Source of the DNA: Streptomyces sp. LUP30
GTDB taxonomy: Bacteria > Actinomycetota > Actinomycetes > Streptomycetales > Streptomycetaceae
Assembly: GCF_001746365.1 (NCBI RefSeq)
Contig: NZ_MJAJ01000052.1
Span: 1-64,000 of the forward strand
DNA: 64,000 bases
Direction of reading: 5' to 3'
Position numbers and translations under genes: made by a program. This document shows positions 36,494 through 45,580 of the stretch, piece after piece. Position 1 is the first letter of the stretch. Each line of letters opens with the position of its first letter. The notes beneath the pieces are model-generated. The model was given only the letters and a program-made list of their open reading frames with translations, was not told the origin of the DNA and did no database searches.

Positions 36494-36730
36494 CTACGGG
36501 GCGCCCCCGCTGCTGTGCGCGATGCACGCCACGTCGATGCGGTCGGCCAGCTTGGCCAGTTCGATGGTCAGAGCGGCCACCGTGTCCTCGTCCAGCCCGT
36601 CCGCTCCGGCCTCGACGAGGTGCAGCCACCGCCCTCCCAGCGTGCGGAGCAGCTTGCTCACGTCGGCCGCGGCCACCTGCAAGGTCCCGCGGTCATCGAC
36701 GATCAGAGGCAGAGTCACTTCGCGGTTCAC
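36494..36730 (-). CDS. Small conserved actinobacterial protein, function unknown
   Basis: The 78-residue acidic protein starts at a GTG (MNREVTLPLIVDDRGTLQVA) and ends DRIDVACIAHSSGGAP. The first half looks like beta strands, the second half helical. No catalytic motif or membrane segment is seen. It lies 24 bp downstream of the aldehyde dehydrogenase gene in the same direction. The ATG at 36754 would extend it into that neighbour's stop region and has no better SD. Confidence 0.75.
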   Translation of the reverse strand: MNREVTLPLIVDDRGTLQVAAADVSKLLRTLGGRWLHLVEAGADGLDEDTVAALTIELAKLADRIDVACIAHSSGGAP

Positions 36731-36754
36731 ACCGGGATCGTAGCCGCGCGGCAC

Positions 36755-38140
36755 TCACGCACCGTGCCAAACCGTGGTGATGTTGCAGAACTCCCGGATT
36801 CCGTGCCCCGACAGCTCACGGCCGTACCCGGACCGCTTCACCCCGCCGAACGGGAAGCCCGGATGCGACGCCGTCATCCCGTTGACGAACACTCCGCCGG
36901 CCTCCAGATCCCGGACGAAACGATCGACCTCGGCCTCGTCGCGCGTCCACACGTTGGAACTCAGACCGAACGGCGAGTCGTTGGCGATGAGCACCGCCTC
37001 GTCCAGGTCGGTCGCCCGGTACAGCGTCGCCACCGGCCCGAACGCCTCCTCCCGGTGGATGCGCATCTCGCGCGTGACCCCGGCCAGGACGGTCGGCGGG
37101 TAGTACCAGCCGGGCCCGTCGGGGCGCTCGCCCCCGCACAGCACCGCGGCCCCGCTGCGCCGGGCGTCGTCCACCAGTTTCTCGAGGTCCGCACGGCCCT
37201 GTTCGCTCGCCAGCGGCCCGACCTCCGTGTCCTCCTCCAGCGGGTCGCCGACCTTCAGGGCCGCCATGCCCGCCACGAACCGTTCGGCGAACGCGTCGTA
37301 CACGTCCGTGTGAACGATGAACCGTTTGGCCGCGATGCACGACTGCCCGTTGTTCTGCACGCGCGCGGTCACCGCGACCCGCGCGGCCCGGTCGACGTCC
37401 GCCGAGGGCATGACCACGTAGGGGTCGCTGCCGCCCAGCTCCAGCACCGTCTTCTTGATCATCTCGCCTGCGGTGGAGGCGACCGCCCGGCCGGCCGGCT
37501 CGCTGCCCGTCAGGGTCGCCGCCTTCACCCGCTCGTCGCGCAGGACGGCGTCGACCGCGCCGGAGCCGACCAGCAGCGTCTGGAAACAGCCCTCGGTGAA
37601 GCCCGCCCGGTGGAACAGGTCCTCCAGGTAGAGGGCGGTCTGCGGGACGTTCGAGGCGTGCTTGAGCAGGCCCACGTTGCCCGCCATCAGCGCCGGCGCG
37701 GCGAACCGGACCACCTGCCACAGCGGGAAGTTCCACGGCATCACCGCGAGCACGGGCCCCAGCGGCCGGTAGCGGACCAGGGCGCGCGAGCCGCCGGAGT
37801 CCTTCACGTCGGCGGCGGCCGGCTCCTCGTCGGCGAGCAGCTCCTGCGCGTGCTCGGCGTACCAGCGCATCGCCTTGGCGCACTTCGCGGCCTCCGCGCG
37901 CGCCTGCTTCACCGGCTTGCCCATCTCGGTGGTCATGATCCGGCCGATGTCGTCCTGGTCCTCGTCGAGCAGGTCGGCGGCCCGGTTCAGCAGCCGGGCG
38001 CGTTCCGCGAACGTCGTCGTCCGGTACGTACGGAACGTGGCCTGCGCGAGCTGGAGCCGGCGCTCCAGCTCCTGCTCGTCCATGGCCTCGTACGTCTTGA
38101 GCGTCTCGCCGTTCGCCGGGTTCACCGTCGCGATGGGCAT
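36755..38140 (-). CDS. NADP-dependent succinate-semialdehyde dehydrogenase-type aldehyde dehydrogenase
   Basis: The 461-residue aldehyde dehydrogenase has VMPWNFPLWQVVRFAAPAL, the Rossmann-type TLTGSEPAGRAVAS, the general-base Glu in LELGGSDPYVVM, the catalytic Cys in NNGQSCIAAKRF, and EEAFGPVATLYRA near the C-terminus. The start MPIATVNPANGETLKTYEAM is typical of the succinate-semialdehyde group. It would oxidise succinate semialdehyde to succinate in the GABA-type pathway. The upstream in-frame start lacks support. Confidence 0.93.
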   Translation of the reverse strand: MPIATVNPANGETLKTYEAMDEQELERRLQLAQATFRTYRTTTFAERARLLNRAADLLDEDQDDIGRIMTTEMGKPVKQARAEAAKCAKAMRWYAEHAQELLADEEPAAADVKDSGGSRALVRYRPLGPVLAVMPWNFPLWQVVRFAAPALMAGNVGLLKHASNVPQTALYLEDLFHRAGFTEGCFQTLLVGSGAVDAVLRDERVKAATLTGSEPAGRAVASTAGEMIKKTVLELGGSDPYVVMPSADVDRAARVAVTARVQNNGQSCIAAKRFIVHTDVYDAFAERFVAGMAALKVGDPLEEDTEVGPLASEQGRADLEKLVDDARRSGAAVLCGGERPDGPGWYYPPTVLAGVTREMRIHREEAFGPVATLYRATDLDEAVLIANDSPFGLSSNVWTRDEAEVDRFVRDLEAGGVFVNGMTASHPGFPFGGVKRSGYGRELSGHGIREFCNITTVWHGA

Positions 38141-38216
38141 GACCGACCTCCAAAAGAGCTGGCTGTGCTTCGACCTTCCCGCGCCGGGCCCGGGGCCGCA
38201 ACGCGTGCGCATCCGC

Positions 38217-38690
38217 TCAGACCGAGTGCTCCGCCAGCCGGTCGAGAAACGCGGCCTGTGCCGTGACGATCACCTCGCGCGCCCGGTCGAGCCCGAGCCA
38301 GGCCACCCGGTCCAGCTCCGGGAACTCCTGGACGCGCCCCGACCTCGGCGGCCACTCCATGGTGAACGTGCCGGGTTCGACGGACGCCGGGTCGAGGTCC
38401 GCCTCGATGGCCCAGGCGGTGACGATCTTGCCGTTGGTCTGCCGGACCTCGCCCAGCTCGATCGCCTCGCCGTCGGGCGGCGGCAGCCCCAGCTCCTCCC
38501 GGAACTCGCGGCGAGCGGCCTCCCAGGCAGGTTCGTCGGGCTCGTACTCGCCCTTCGGGACGGTCCAGGCCCCGGCGTCCTTCTTCGCGAAGTAGGGTCC
38601 GCCCATGTGGCCCAGCAGCACCTGCGGCCCGTCGCCCGTGCGCCGGAACAGCAGCAGCCCCGCGCTGCGCCGGGGAGCCGCCGGCGTCAC
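38217..38690 (-). CDS. NUDIX hydrolase
   Basis: 157 residues. The Nudix box GEYEPDEPAWEAARREFREE plus LGL fits G-x5-E-x7-REUxEExGU. The family N-terminus SAGLLLFRRTGDGPQVLLGH and the PxGPYFAKKDAGAWTVPKGE region suggest a dinucleoside polyphosphate or diphosphoinositol-type pyrophosphatase; the exact substrate is not known. The GTG overlaps the DNA ligase stop as GTGA, so both proteins are translated from one mRNA, hinting at a link with DNA repair or nucleotide clean-up. Confidence 0.93.
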   Translation of the reverse strand: MTPAAPRRSAGLLLFRRTGDGPQVLLGHMGGPYFAKKDAGAWTVPKGEYEPDEPAWEAARREFREELGLPPPDGEAIELGEVRQTNGKIVTAWAIEADLDPASVEPGTFTMEWPPRSGRVQEFPELDRVAWLGLDRAREVIVTAQAAFLDRLAEHSV

Positions 38691-40225
38691 GGGCGCACCT
38701 CCGGGTGGGCGGCGAGCAGGGTCTCCACCGTGTCCGCCTCCTCGGGGCGTTTGTCCTCCCGGTAGCGCAGCACGCGGGCGAAGCGGAGGGTGACGCCGGC
38801 CGGGTAGCGGGTCGAGCGCTGCAGGCCGTCGTAGGCGATCTCGACGACCAGTTCGGGCCGCACGGTCACGACGTACCCGTTCTCGTCCACGGCCAGCTCC
38901 CGCAGACGTTCCGTCTGCCAGGCGAGCATCGCGTCGGTCATGCCCTTGAACGTCTTGCCGAGCATCACGAAGCCGCCGTCCGCCGTGCGCGCGCCGAGGT
39001 GCAGATTGGAGAGCCTGCCGGTGCGCCGCCCATGGCCCCACTCGGCGGCCAGCACCACCAGGTCGAGGGTGTGCACGGGCTTCACCTTCAGCCAGGACGC
39101 ACCCCGCCGCCCGGCGCTGTAGGGCGCGTCCAGGGCTTTGACGACCACTCCCTCGTGCCCGCGCAGCAGGGTCTGCCGGGAGAACTCCTCCGCCGTCCCG
39201 ACGTCGTCGGGGCCGGACACGAGCGTGCGGCGCACCCGCATCGGCTCGGGCGTCAGCCGGGCCAGCTCCGCGTGCCGTTCGGCGAAGGGCAGATCGAGCA
39301 GGTCGCGGCCGTCCACGGACAGCGCGTCGAAGAACACCGGGGAGACGGGCATCGCCTCGGCGGCCGCCGCCACGTCCACCCGGGAGCCGACGCGGCCGGC
39401 CGTCTCCTGGAAGGACCGGGGGCGTCCCGCCTCGTCGAAGGCGATGACCTCCCCGTCCAGGACGAAGCGCGAACCCGCCAACCGCCGTGCCGCCTCGGTC
39501 ACTTCGGGCAACCGGTCGGTGATGTCGTCCAGCGTGCGGGTGTAGAGGCGGACCTCGTCCCCGTCGCGGTGCACCTGGACGCGGATGCCGTCGAGTTTCT
39601 CCTCCACCGCGCAGACGCCGAGCCTGCCGACCGCCTCGGCGACGGAGGACGCGGTATGGGCGAGCATCGGCAGCACCGGGCGGCCGACGGTGAGCCGGAA
39701 CGCCTCCAGCGCCCCCGGCCCCTCGCCGAGCAGCGCCTGCGCCACCGTCTGCAGCGACCCGGCCAGCATCACCGCCCGCCGCACGTCCGTCGCGGGCGCG
39801 CCGGTGGCCTGCGCCAGACCCTCCACGGCGACGGCGTCCAGCGCGCCCTGACGGACCTCGCCCGTGAGCAGACCGAGCAGGAAGCGCTGTTCCTCGGCGG
39901 TGGCCGCGCCCATCAGCTGCTCGACCAGCCGCACCCGTTCGGCCTGGGAGCCGGGGCCGGCCACCTTGCCGAGCTCGCCGAGGAGGGCGTCGACCTCGCG
40001 CACCGTCAGAGTCGGGGTCCCGGCCGGGGCGACCGGACGGCCCAGCACCTTCCAGCCGACGCCCAGGCGGCCCTGGGGCAGCCGTCCGGCCAGGTAGGGG
40101 ATCACGATCGGCACGTCCGCGGGCTCCGCGTCCCGGAACAGTTCGGCGAGCAGGGCGATCTTGCGGGAGCGCGCCGAGGTGGCGGCGACCTCCCGGGACA
40201 CGTCGGCGAGCCGGGTCAACAACAT
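38687..40225 (-). CDS. ATP-dependent DNA ligase
   Basis: The 512-residue enzyme, with an N-terminal helical domain (1-~195), has the adenylation motif I EEKLDGIRVQ with the reactive lysine (~210), motif III FVLDGEVIAFDE, motif IV EGVVVKALD, motif V SWLKVKPVHTLDLVV, and a C-terminal OB-fold domain. It seals nicks using ATP; the replicative NAD+ ligase lies elsewhere in Streptomyces, so this is a repair ligase of the LigB/archaeal type. The start at 40225 is preferred over an upstream ATG that adds five residues. It is coupled to the NUDIX gene. Confidence 0.95.
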   Translation of the reverse strand: MLLTRLADVSREVAATSARSRKIALLAELFRDAEPADVPIVIPYLAGRLPQGRLGVGWKVLGRPVAPAGTPTLTVREVDALLGELGKVAGPGSQAERVRLVEQLMGAATAEEQRFLLGLLTGEVRQGALDAVAVEGLAQATGAPATDVRRAVMLAGSLQTVAQALLGEGPGALEAFRLTVGRPVLPMLAHTASSVAEAVGRLGVCAVEEKLDGIRVQVHRDGDEVRLYTRTLDDITDRLPEVTEAARRLAGSRFVLDGEVIAFDEAGRPRSFQETAGRVGSRVDVAAAAEAMPVSPVFFDALSVDGRDLLDLPFAERHAELARLTPEPMRVRRTLVSGPDDVGTAEEFSRQTLLRGHEGVVVKALDAPYSAGRRGASWLKVKPVHTLDLVVLAAEWGHGRRTGRLSNLHLGARTADGGFVMLGKTFKGMTDAMLAWQTERLRELAVDENGYVVTVRPELVVEIAYDGLQRSTRYPAGVTLRFARVLRYREDKRPEEADTVETLLAAHPEVRP

Positions 40226-40413
40226 GCAGCCATGGTGCAACGAGCCACTGACAACGACACCCGGACAACCCCCGAGGCCCCGAGGCCGGCAGGGCCCCGA
40301 GGCCTGCGGGAGCCTGCCGGCCCGTGGAGCCCGTGGAGTTCATGGAGTCCGCGGAGCCCGTCGTCGGGGCCGGGGGCCGCGCCGCGTCCCCGCAGGGCCG
40401 CCTCGCGCCGACG

Positions 40414-41430
40414 TCACCGTCGGCCCGCCGCGTCGAGATCCGCCATCAGCAGTTCGACGTTGATCGCCGCCCCCGCCCGGTAGCCGCGGCTGGCCGCGTT
40501 CACGATCTGTTCGGCGAAGCCGGCGGCGTTGCCGGCCGCCCACAGGCCGGGGACGGTCGTCAGGCCGCGTTCGTCGGTCAGCGGATACGCGCCGAACGGC
40601 GTCCGGCTCGTCTCGGCGCCCAGCCGGGCCGCGAGCTCGGTCCTCGGCACGGGCCGGGGCGCGACGAAGAGCACCTCGCGCGCGTACTCCCCGCCTCCGG
40701 CGGCGAGCCGGATCCCGGTGAGCCGGTCCTGCTCGACGACCAGTCCGGCCACCTCGCCCCGCACGACGTCCACTCCGGCCGTGTCCAGCCTGCGGCGGTC
40801 GTCGTCCGTCAGCTCCTCCTCGCCGAGCGTGTGCAGGAACAGAGTGACGTCCTTGGACCACTGGGAGACGATCAGCGCCTGGTGGACGCTCATCGGGCTC
40901 GTGGCGAGCACGCCGAAAGCCCGGTCGCGGACCTCCCAGCCGTGGCAGTAGGGGCAGTGGAGCACGTCCCGGCCGAACCGCTCGGCCAGGCCCGGCACGG
41001 GCGGCAGTTCGTCCGCCAGGCCGGTCGCGAGGACGAGCTGCCGGGCGCGCACGGTCCGGCCTTTCCCCGAGGAGGCGTCCCCGGCGAGGAGGACCGCGAA
41101 GCCGTCGTCGCTCCCGGTCACGTCCACCGCGCGGTCGCGGACCAGCTCCACGCCGTACCGTGCGATCTCCTCGCGGCCGACGGCGAGGAAGTCGGCCGGG
41201 GACATGCCGTCCCGGGACAGGTAACCGTGCAGGTGGGCGGCGGGCGCGTTGCGCGGGCGGCCCGCGTCGACGACCAGGGTCCGGCGCCGGGCCCGGCCCA
41301 GGACGAGCGCGGCGGACAGCCCCGCCGCACCGCCGCCCACGACGATCACTTCGTACTTCCCCGTGTTCCCCGTGTTGCCGGGGTTGCCGGTGCGCTTGGC
41401 GTTCTCGGTCCGGTCGGTCCGCTCGGTCAT
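40414..41430 (-). CDS. Thioredoxin-reductase-like FAD/NAD(P) oxidoreductase with CPYC motif
   Basis: 338 residues. FAD-binding VVGGGAAGLSAALVLGRARR (~30-50), redox-active CPYC in VLHCPYCHGWEVRD (~155-165), NAD(P)-binding region in the middle (GVLATSPMS region, degenerate GxGxxG) and the C-terminal FAD motif LWAAGNAAGFAEQIVNAASR. The N-terminus carries a polar Thr/Gly/Asn extension (RTGNPGNTGNTG). SD GGAGG at 8 nt from the ATG. It is divergent from an XRE-cupin regulator with a clear operator between. It lacks an adjacent thioredoxin, so its electron partner is unknown. Confidence 0.92.
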   Translation of the reverse strand: MTERTDRTENAKRTGNPGNTGNTGKYEVIVVGGGAAGLSAALVLGRARRRTLVVDAGRPRNAPAAHLHGYLSRDGMSPADFLAVGREEIARYGVELVRDRAVDVTGSDDGFAVLLAGDASSGKGRTVRARQLVLATGLADELPPVPGLAERFGRDVLHCPYCHGWEVRDRAFGVLATSPMSVHQALIVSQWSKDVTLFLHTLGEEELTDDDRRRLDTAGVDVVRGEVAGLVVEQDRLTGIRLAAGGGEYAREVLFVAPRPVPRTELAARLGAETSRTPFGAYPLTDERGLTTVPGLWAAGNAAGFAEQIVNAASRGYRAGAAINVELLMADLDAAGRR

Positions 41431-41483
41431 GGTGACCACCTCCGCCGTCACGGTCGCCGGACAGTGCGGGATCGACAAACCTC

Positions 41484-41500
41484 TTTGCCGGTTCGGCAAA
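41484..41500. promoter_or_regulatory. 17-bp inverted repeat between TrxR-like gene and XRE-cupin gene
   Basis: TTTGCCG-GTT-CGGCAAA is a perfect 7-bp inverted repeat. It ends 8 bp before the XRE-cupin ATG and 54 bp before the divergent gene's start, the usual position for autoregulation plus control of the neighbour. Confidence 0.7.
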
Positions 41501-41508
41501 ATGGGGGA

Positions 41509-42081
41509 ATGACTACGGATGACGTGCTCGCGGAGGTCGGACCGAGGCTCCGGCGGCTCAGGAAGGAGCGGGAGGTGACGCTCGCGGCGCTGTCGGAGAC
41601 GACCGGCATCTCCGTCAGCACCCTCTCCCGGCTGGAGTCCGGGCTGCGCAAGCCCAGCCTGGAGCTGCTCCTGCCGATCGCCCGCGCCCACCAGGTCCCG
41701 TTGGACGAGCTGGTCGGGGCGCCGCCGGTGGGCGACCCCCGGGTACGGGCCAGGCCGCTGGTGCGGCACGGGCGCACCTTCTGGCCGCTGTCCCGGCAGC
41801 CCGGCGGGCTGCAGGCCTTCAAGGTGCTCGTGCCGCAGAGCGACGAGCAGCCGGAGCCGCGCACTCACGAGGGATACGAGTGGCTGTACGTGATGTCCGG
41901 TCGGCTGCGGGTGGTGCTCGCGGAGCACGATGTGGTGATGACGGCGGGAGAGGCCGCCGAGTTCGATACGCGCGTGCCGCACTGGTTCGGGTCGACGGGG
42001 GAGGGGCCGGCCGAGTTCCTCAGTCTCTTCGGGCCGCAGGGCGAGCGGATGCACGTGCGGGCGCGGCCGTCGCAGGGGTGA
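41509..42081 (+). CDS. XRE-family regulator with cupin domain
   Basis: 190 residues: HTH (residues ~10-65: LRRLRKEREVTLAALSETTG, STLSRLESGLRKPS) and a C-terminal cupin_2 beta-barrel (~105-180: EPRTHEGYEWLYVMSGRLRV, FDTRVPHWFG) with potential metal-binding His/Glu residues. Very short leader. It is divergent from a thioredoxin-reductase-like gene with a perfect palindrome between, so it is likely the local repressor responding to a small ligand bound in the cupin. Confidence 0.94.
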   Translation: MTTDDVLAEVGPRLRRLRKEREVTLAALSETTGISVSTLSRLESGLRKPSLELLLPIARAHQVPLDELVGAPPVGDPRVRARPLVRHGRTFWPLSRQPGGLQAFKVLVPQSDEQPEPRTHEGYEWLYVMSGRLRVVLAEHDVVMTAGEAAEFDTRVPHWFGSTGEGPAEFLSLFGPQGERMHVRARPSQG

Positions 42082-42167
42082 CGAGCGCAACGGTTCCCCC
42101 GAGGGCAAGCGACCGCTTAGTATGCACTCGACCAGGGTTCGACGACGCAGTCCCGTGGAGGCTCCGC

Positions 42168-43139
42168 ATGCAGGCATGGCAGGTGCACGAGAACGGCGAG
42201 CCGAGCGAGGTGATGCGGCTCCGGGAAGTGGAGCGGCCCACTCCCGGCGACGGCCAGGTCCTGCTCAGGGTGCGTGCCGCGAACGTCAACTTCCCGGACG
42301 CGCTGATGGTCCGCGGCCAGTACCAGGTACGGCCCCCGCTGCCGTTCACCCCGGGCGTGGAGATCTGCGGCGAGACCGAGGACGGCCGCCGGGTCATCGC
42401 CAACCCGGCCCTGCCGTACGGCGGCTTCGCCGAGTACGCCGTCGCGGACGCCGCGGCCCTGCTGCCCGCCCCCGAGTCGCTCGACGACGCCGAGGCCGCC
42501 GCGCTGCACATCGGCTACCAGACCGGGTGGTTCGCGCTGCACCGAAGGGCACGGCTGGAGGCCGGCGAGACGCTCCTCGTGCACGCCGCGGCGGGCGGCG
42601 TCGGCAGTGCGGCCGTCCAGCTCGGCAAGGCGGCGGGCGCGACCGTCGTCGGCGTCGTGGGCGGCGCCGAGAAGGCCGCCGTCGCCCGGGAACTGGGCTG
42701 CGACGTGGTGATCGACCGACGGGCCGAGGACGTCGTCGGCGCCGTGAAGGAGGCCACCGGCGGCCGGGGCGCCGACGTGATCTTCGACCCCGTCGGCGGC
42801 GAGGCCTACACGCAGTCCGCGAAGACCGTCGCCTTCGAGGGCCGCATCGTGGTCGTCGGCTTCGCGAGCGGGACCATCCCGAGTCCCGCGCTGAACCACG
42901 CCCTGGTCAAGAACTACTCGATCCTCGGCCTGCACTGGGGCCTGTACGGAACCAAGAACCCGAAGCTGGTCCTGCACTGCCACGAACAGCTCACCGAGCT
43001 CGCCGCCCGGGGCGCGATCCGGCCGCTGGTCAGCGAGCGCGTGCCGCTCGACGGAGCCGCGGCCGCCGTGCAGCGGGTCGCCGACGGCGTCACCACGGGC
43101 CGGGTCGCCGTCGTACCGCAGAACGGAGCCGCCGCATGA
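42168..43139 (+). CDS. NADPH:quinone oxidoreductase (MDR family, zinc-free)
   Basis: The 323-residue medium-chain reductase has the N-terminal GroES-like fold (VLLRVRAANVNFPDALMVRG, PFTPGVEICGE) and the Rossmann domain with AAAGGVGSAAVQLGKAAGAT. It lacks the zinc-ligand Cys/His pattern of alcohol dehydrogenases, as in quinone oxidoreductases. It is coupled by ATGA to an acyl-CoA dehydrogenase and begins a three-gene operon, so it may act on an enoyl or acyl-CoA-derived compound rather than a quinone. Confidence 0.92.
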   Translation: MQAWQVHENGEPSEVMRLREVERPTPGDGQVLLRVRAANVNFPDALMVRGQYQVRPPLPFTPGVEICGETEDGRRVIANPALPYGGFAEYAVADAAALLPAPESLDDAEAAALHIGYQTGWFALHRRARLEAGETLLVHAAAGGVGSAAVQLGKAAGATVVGVVGGAEKAAVARELGCDVVIDRRAEDVVGAVKEATGGRGADVIFDPVGGEAYTQSAKTVAFEGRIVVVGFASGTIPSPALNHALVKNYSILGLHWGLYGTKNPKLVLHCHEQLTELAARGAIRPLVSERVPLDGAAAAVQRVADGVTTGRVAVVPQNGAAA

Positions 43140-44320
43140 CCGACGCAGCCGAACTCAAGCGCCGTACCGCGCAGTTGCTGGCCGCGCACCCACCCGCCAC
43201 GACCGAGCGGTCGGCCTTCCTGCAGGCCCGCTTCGACGCGGGACTGGCCTGGGTGCACTACCCCGAGGGCCTCGGCGGCCTCGGCGCGCCCCGCTCCCTG
43301 CAGGCCGTCGTGGACGCCGAGCTGGAGGCCGCGGGCGCCCCCGACAACGACCCCCGGCGCATCGGCATCGGCCTCGGCATGGCCGCGCCGACGATCCTGA
43401 AGTACGGCACCGAGGAGCAGAAGCAGCGCTTCCTGCGGCCCCTGTGGACGGGTGAGGAGGTCTGGTGCCAGCTGTTCAGCGAGCCCGGCGCCGGCTCCGA
43501 CCTGGCCGCCCTCGGCACCCGCGCCGTCCGGCAGGACGGGGGAGACTGGGTCGTCAACGGTCAGAAGGTGTGGACGTCCAGCGCCCATGTGGCCCGCTGG
43601 GCCATCCTCATCGCCCGCACCGACCCGGACGTGCCCAAGCACGCGGGCATCACCTACTTCCTCTGCGACATGACCGACCCCGGCGTCGAGGTCCGGCCGC
43701 TGCGCCAGATCACCGGCGAGGCCGAGTTCAACGAGGTCTTCCTCACCGGCGTCCGCATCCCCGACGCGCGCCGGCTGGGCGCGATCGGCGACGGCTGGCG
43801 GGTCGCGCAGACCACGCTGAACAACGAGCGCGTCGCCATCGGCGGCATGCGGCTGCCCCGCGAGGGCGGCATGATCGGCCCGGTCGCGAAGACCTGGCGC
43901 GAGCGGCCCGAACTGCGCACCCACGACCTGCACCAGCGCCTGCTGAAGCTGTGGGTCGAGGCCGAGGTCGCCCGGCTCACCGGCGAACGCCTGCGCCAGC
44001 AGCTCGCCCAGGGCCAGCCCGGCCCCGAGGGCGCCGGCATGAAGCTCGCCTTCGCCCGCCTCAACCAGGAGATCAGCGGCCTGGAGGTGGAACTGCGCGG
44101 CGAGGAGGGCCTGTTGTACGACGACTGGACGATGCGCCGCCCGGAGCTCGTGGACTTCACGGGCCGGGACGCCGGGTACCGCTACCTGCGCTCCAAGGGC
44201 AACAGCATCGAGGGCGGGACCAGCGAGGTCCTGCTGAACATCGTCGCCGAGCGCGTCCTGGGCCTGCCCTCCGAACCGCGCACCGACAAGGACGTCGCAT
44301 GGAAGGACCTGGCCCGGTGA
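43136..44320 (+). CDS. Acyl-CoA dehydrogenase, first of a coupled pair
   Basis: The 394-residue FadE-type protein has the CoA/FAD landmarks WCQLFSEPGAGSDLAALGTR, NGQKVWTSSAHVARWAIL, and the C-terminal RYLRSKGNSIEGGTSEVLLN that holds the Glu and FAD-adenine segment. The start overlaps the previous gene (ATGA) and the stop overlaps the next (GTGA). Paired small FadE-like subunits translated together are known to form alpha2beta2 acyl-CoA dehydrogenases on steroid or branched side chains in actinobacteria, so this may be one half of such a complex (inference). Confidence 0.93.
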   Translation: MTDAAELKRRTAQLLAAHPPATTERSAFLQARFDAGLAWVHYPEGLGGLGAPRSLQAVVDAELEAAGAPDNDPRRIGIGLGMAAPTILKYGTEEQKQRFLRPLWTGEEVWCQLFSEPGAGSDLAALGTRAVRQDGGDWVVNGQKVWTSSAHVARWAILIARTDPDVPKHAGITYFLCDMTDPGVEVRPLRQITGEAEFNEVFLTGVRIPDARRLGAIGDGWRVAQTTLNNERVAIGGMRLPREGGMIGPVAKTWRERPELRTHDLHQRLLKLWVEAEVARLTGERLRQQLAQGQPGPEGAGMKLAFARLNQEISGLEVELRGEEGLLYDDWTMRRPELVDFTGRDAGYRYLRSKGNSIEGGTSEVLLNIVAERVLGLPSEPRTDKDVAWKDLAR

Positions 44321-45408
44321 ACACACAGCCCGACCTGCTGTACTCGGAGGAGGAAGAGGCGCTGCGCGCCGCCGTCCGGGACCTGCTCGCCGACCACTGC
44401 GACGCGCCCGGCGTCATCGCCCGCACGGAGTCCGGCGCCCCGCACGACCTGTCGGCCTGGAAGGCGCTCGCCGACGGCATGGGCCTCGCCGGCCTGCTGG
44501 TGCCCGAGGCGCAGGGCGGCCAGGGCGCCACCCACCGCGAAGCCGCCGTCGTGCTGGAGGAGTTGGGCCGGGCGGTCGCCCCGGTGCCCTATCTGACCAG
44601 TGCCGTCGTCGCCACGGAGGCGCTGCTGGCCTGCGGGGACGACGAACTGCTCGGCCGGCTGGCGTCCGGGCGGACGATCGGCGCGCTGGCCGTCGGCCTG
44701 CACCTCGCACCGGGCGCCGCCCACCAGGTCGCGCGCGTCGACAACGGCGTCCTGAGCGGGGAGTTGACCGGAGTCGCGGACGCGGCCGTCGCCGACGTGC
44801 TGCTCGTGCCCGGCGACGACGGCGCCCTGTACGCCGTGCAGGCACAGGACGCGACCGTCACCCCGCAGACCTCCTTCGACCTCACCCGGCCCCTCGCCAC
44901 GCTCACCCTGACCGACGCGCCCGGCCGTCGCCTCGGCGACGCCGGACCCGCCGTGCGCCGAGCGCTGCGGGCCGGAGCCGGACTGCTCGCCTCCGAACAA
45001 CTCGGCCTCGCCGACTGGGCGTTGACCGAGACCGTGCGCTACCTGAAGGAGCGCAAACAGTTCAACCGGCCCGTCGGCGGCTTCCAGGCGCTCAAGCACC
45101 GGCTGGCCCAGCTCTGGCTGGAGGTCGTCAGCCTCCGCGCCGCCGCCCGGGGCGCGGCCGACGCGCTCGCCGCCGGGGAGCCCTCCGACGAGGCGTCCGT
45201 GGCCGTCGCCGTCGCCCAGGCCTACGCGGCGCCCGTGGCCGTCCGGGCCGCCGAGGAGGCCCTGCAACTGCACGCCGGCATCGGCATGACCTGGGAACAC
45301 CCCGTCCACCTGTACCTGAAGCGGGCCAAGGCCGACTCGATCGCCTACGGCACGGCCGGCGCCCATCGTGCCGCGCTGGCCGAACTCGTCGACCTGCAGG
45401 CCCCCTGA
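44317..45408 (+). CDS. Acyl-CoA dehydrogenase-like protein, second of a coupled pair
   Basis: The 363-residue protein keeps the acyl-CoA dehydrogenase fold (MGLAGLLVPEAQGGQGATHR, RYLKERKQFNRPVGGFQALK, EEALQLHAGIGMTWEHPVHL). It lacks the SEPxAGSD FAD-threonine loop and a TSE-type Glu near the C-terminus. The Arg of the ERKQF segment, which contacts FAD in the partner site, is kept. This suits a non-catalytic partner of the preceding subunit. The GTG start overlaps the previous stop. It is the last gene before a strong terminator. Confidence 0.9.
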   Translation: MNTQPDLLYSEEEEALRAAVRDLLADHCDAPGVIARTESGAPHDLSAWKALADGMGLAGLLVPEAQGGQGATHREAAVVLEELGRAVAPVPYLTSAVVATEALLACGDDELLGRLASGRTIGALAVGLHLAPGAAHQVARVDNGVLSGELTGVADAAVADVLLVPGDDGALYAVQAQDATVTPQTSFDLTRPLATLTLTDAPGRRLGDAGPAVRRALRAGAGLLASEQLGLADWALTETVRYLKERKQFNRPVGGFQALKHRLAQLWLEVVSLRAAARGAADALAAGEPSDEASVAVAVAQAYAAPVAVRAAEEALQLHAGIGMTWEHPVHLYLKRAKADSIAYGTAGAHRAALAELVDLQAP

Positions 45409-45420
45409 CCGTCACCCGGT

Positions 45421-45449
45421 GAAGCCCGCCCCCACCCGGGGCGGGCTTC
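45421..45449 (+). terminator. Terminator of the quinone reductase/acyl-CoA dehydrogenase operon
   Basis: GAAGCCCGCCCC, a 5-nt loop, and GGGGCGGGCTTC form a perfect 12-bp stem 12 bp after the stop codon, followed by TTCGTG. Confidence 0.92.
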
Positions 45450-45580
45450 TTCGTGCGCCCGCGCCGACGGCGTGAACGGGCGACGTCGGTCCGGCCAACT
45501 CCTCGCGGGCACGGGTCCGTTCGCACCGGGGCCGCCGCATACTCCCTGAGGTCCGCACCCGCCCCGCAGGGAGGCAGAAC

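Noticed and set aside
40226..40413. GC-rich gap with GTGGAG-type microrepeats before the TrxR-like gene
   Set aside because: Short irregular repeats and weak hairpins only; no ORF with coding character and no clear terminator.
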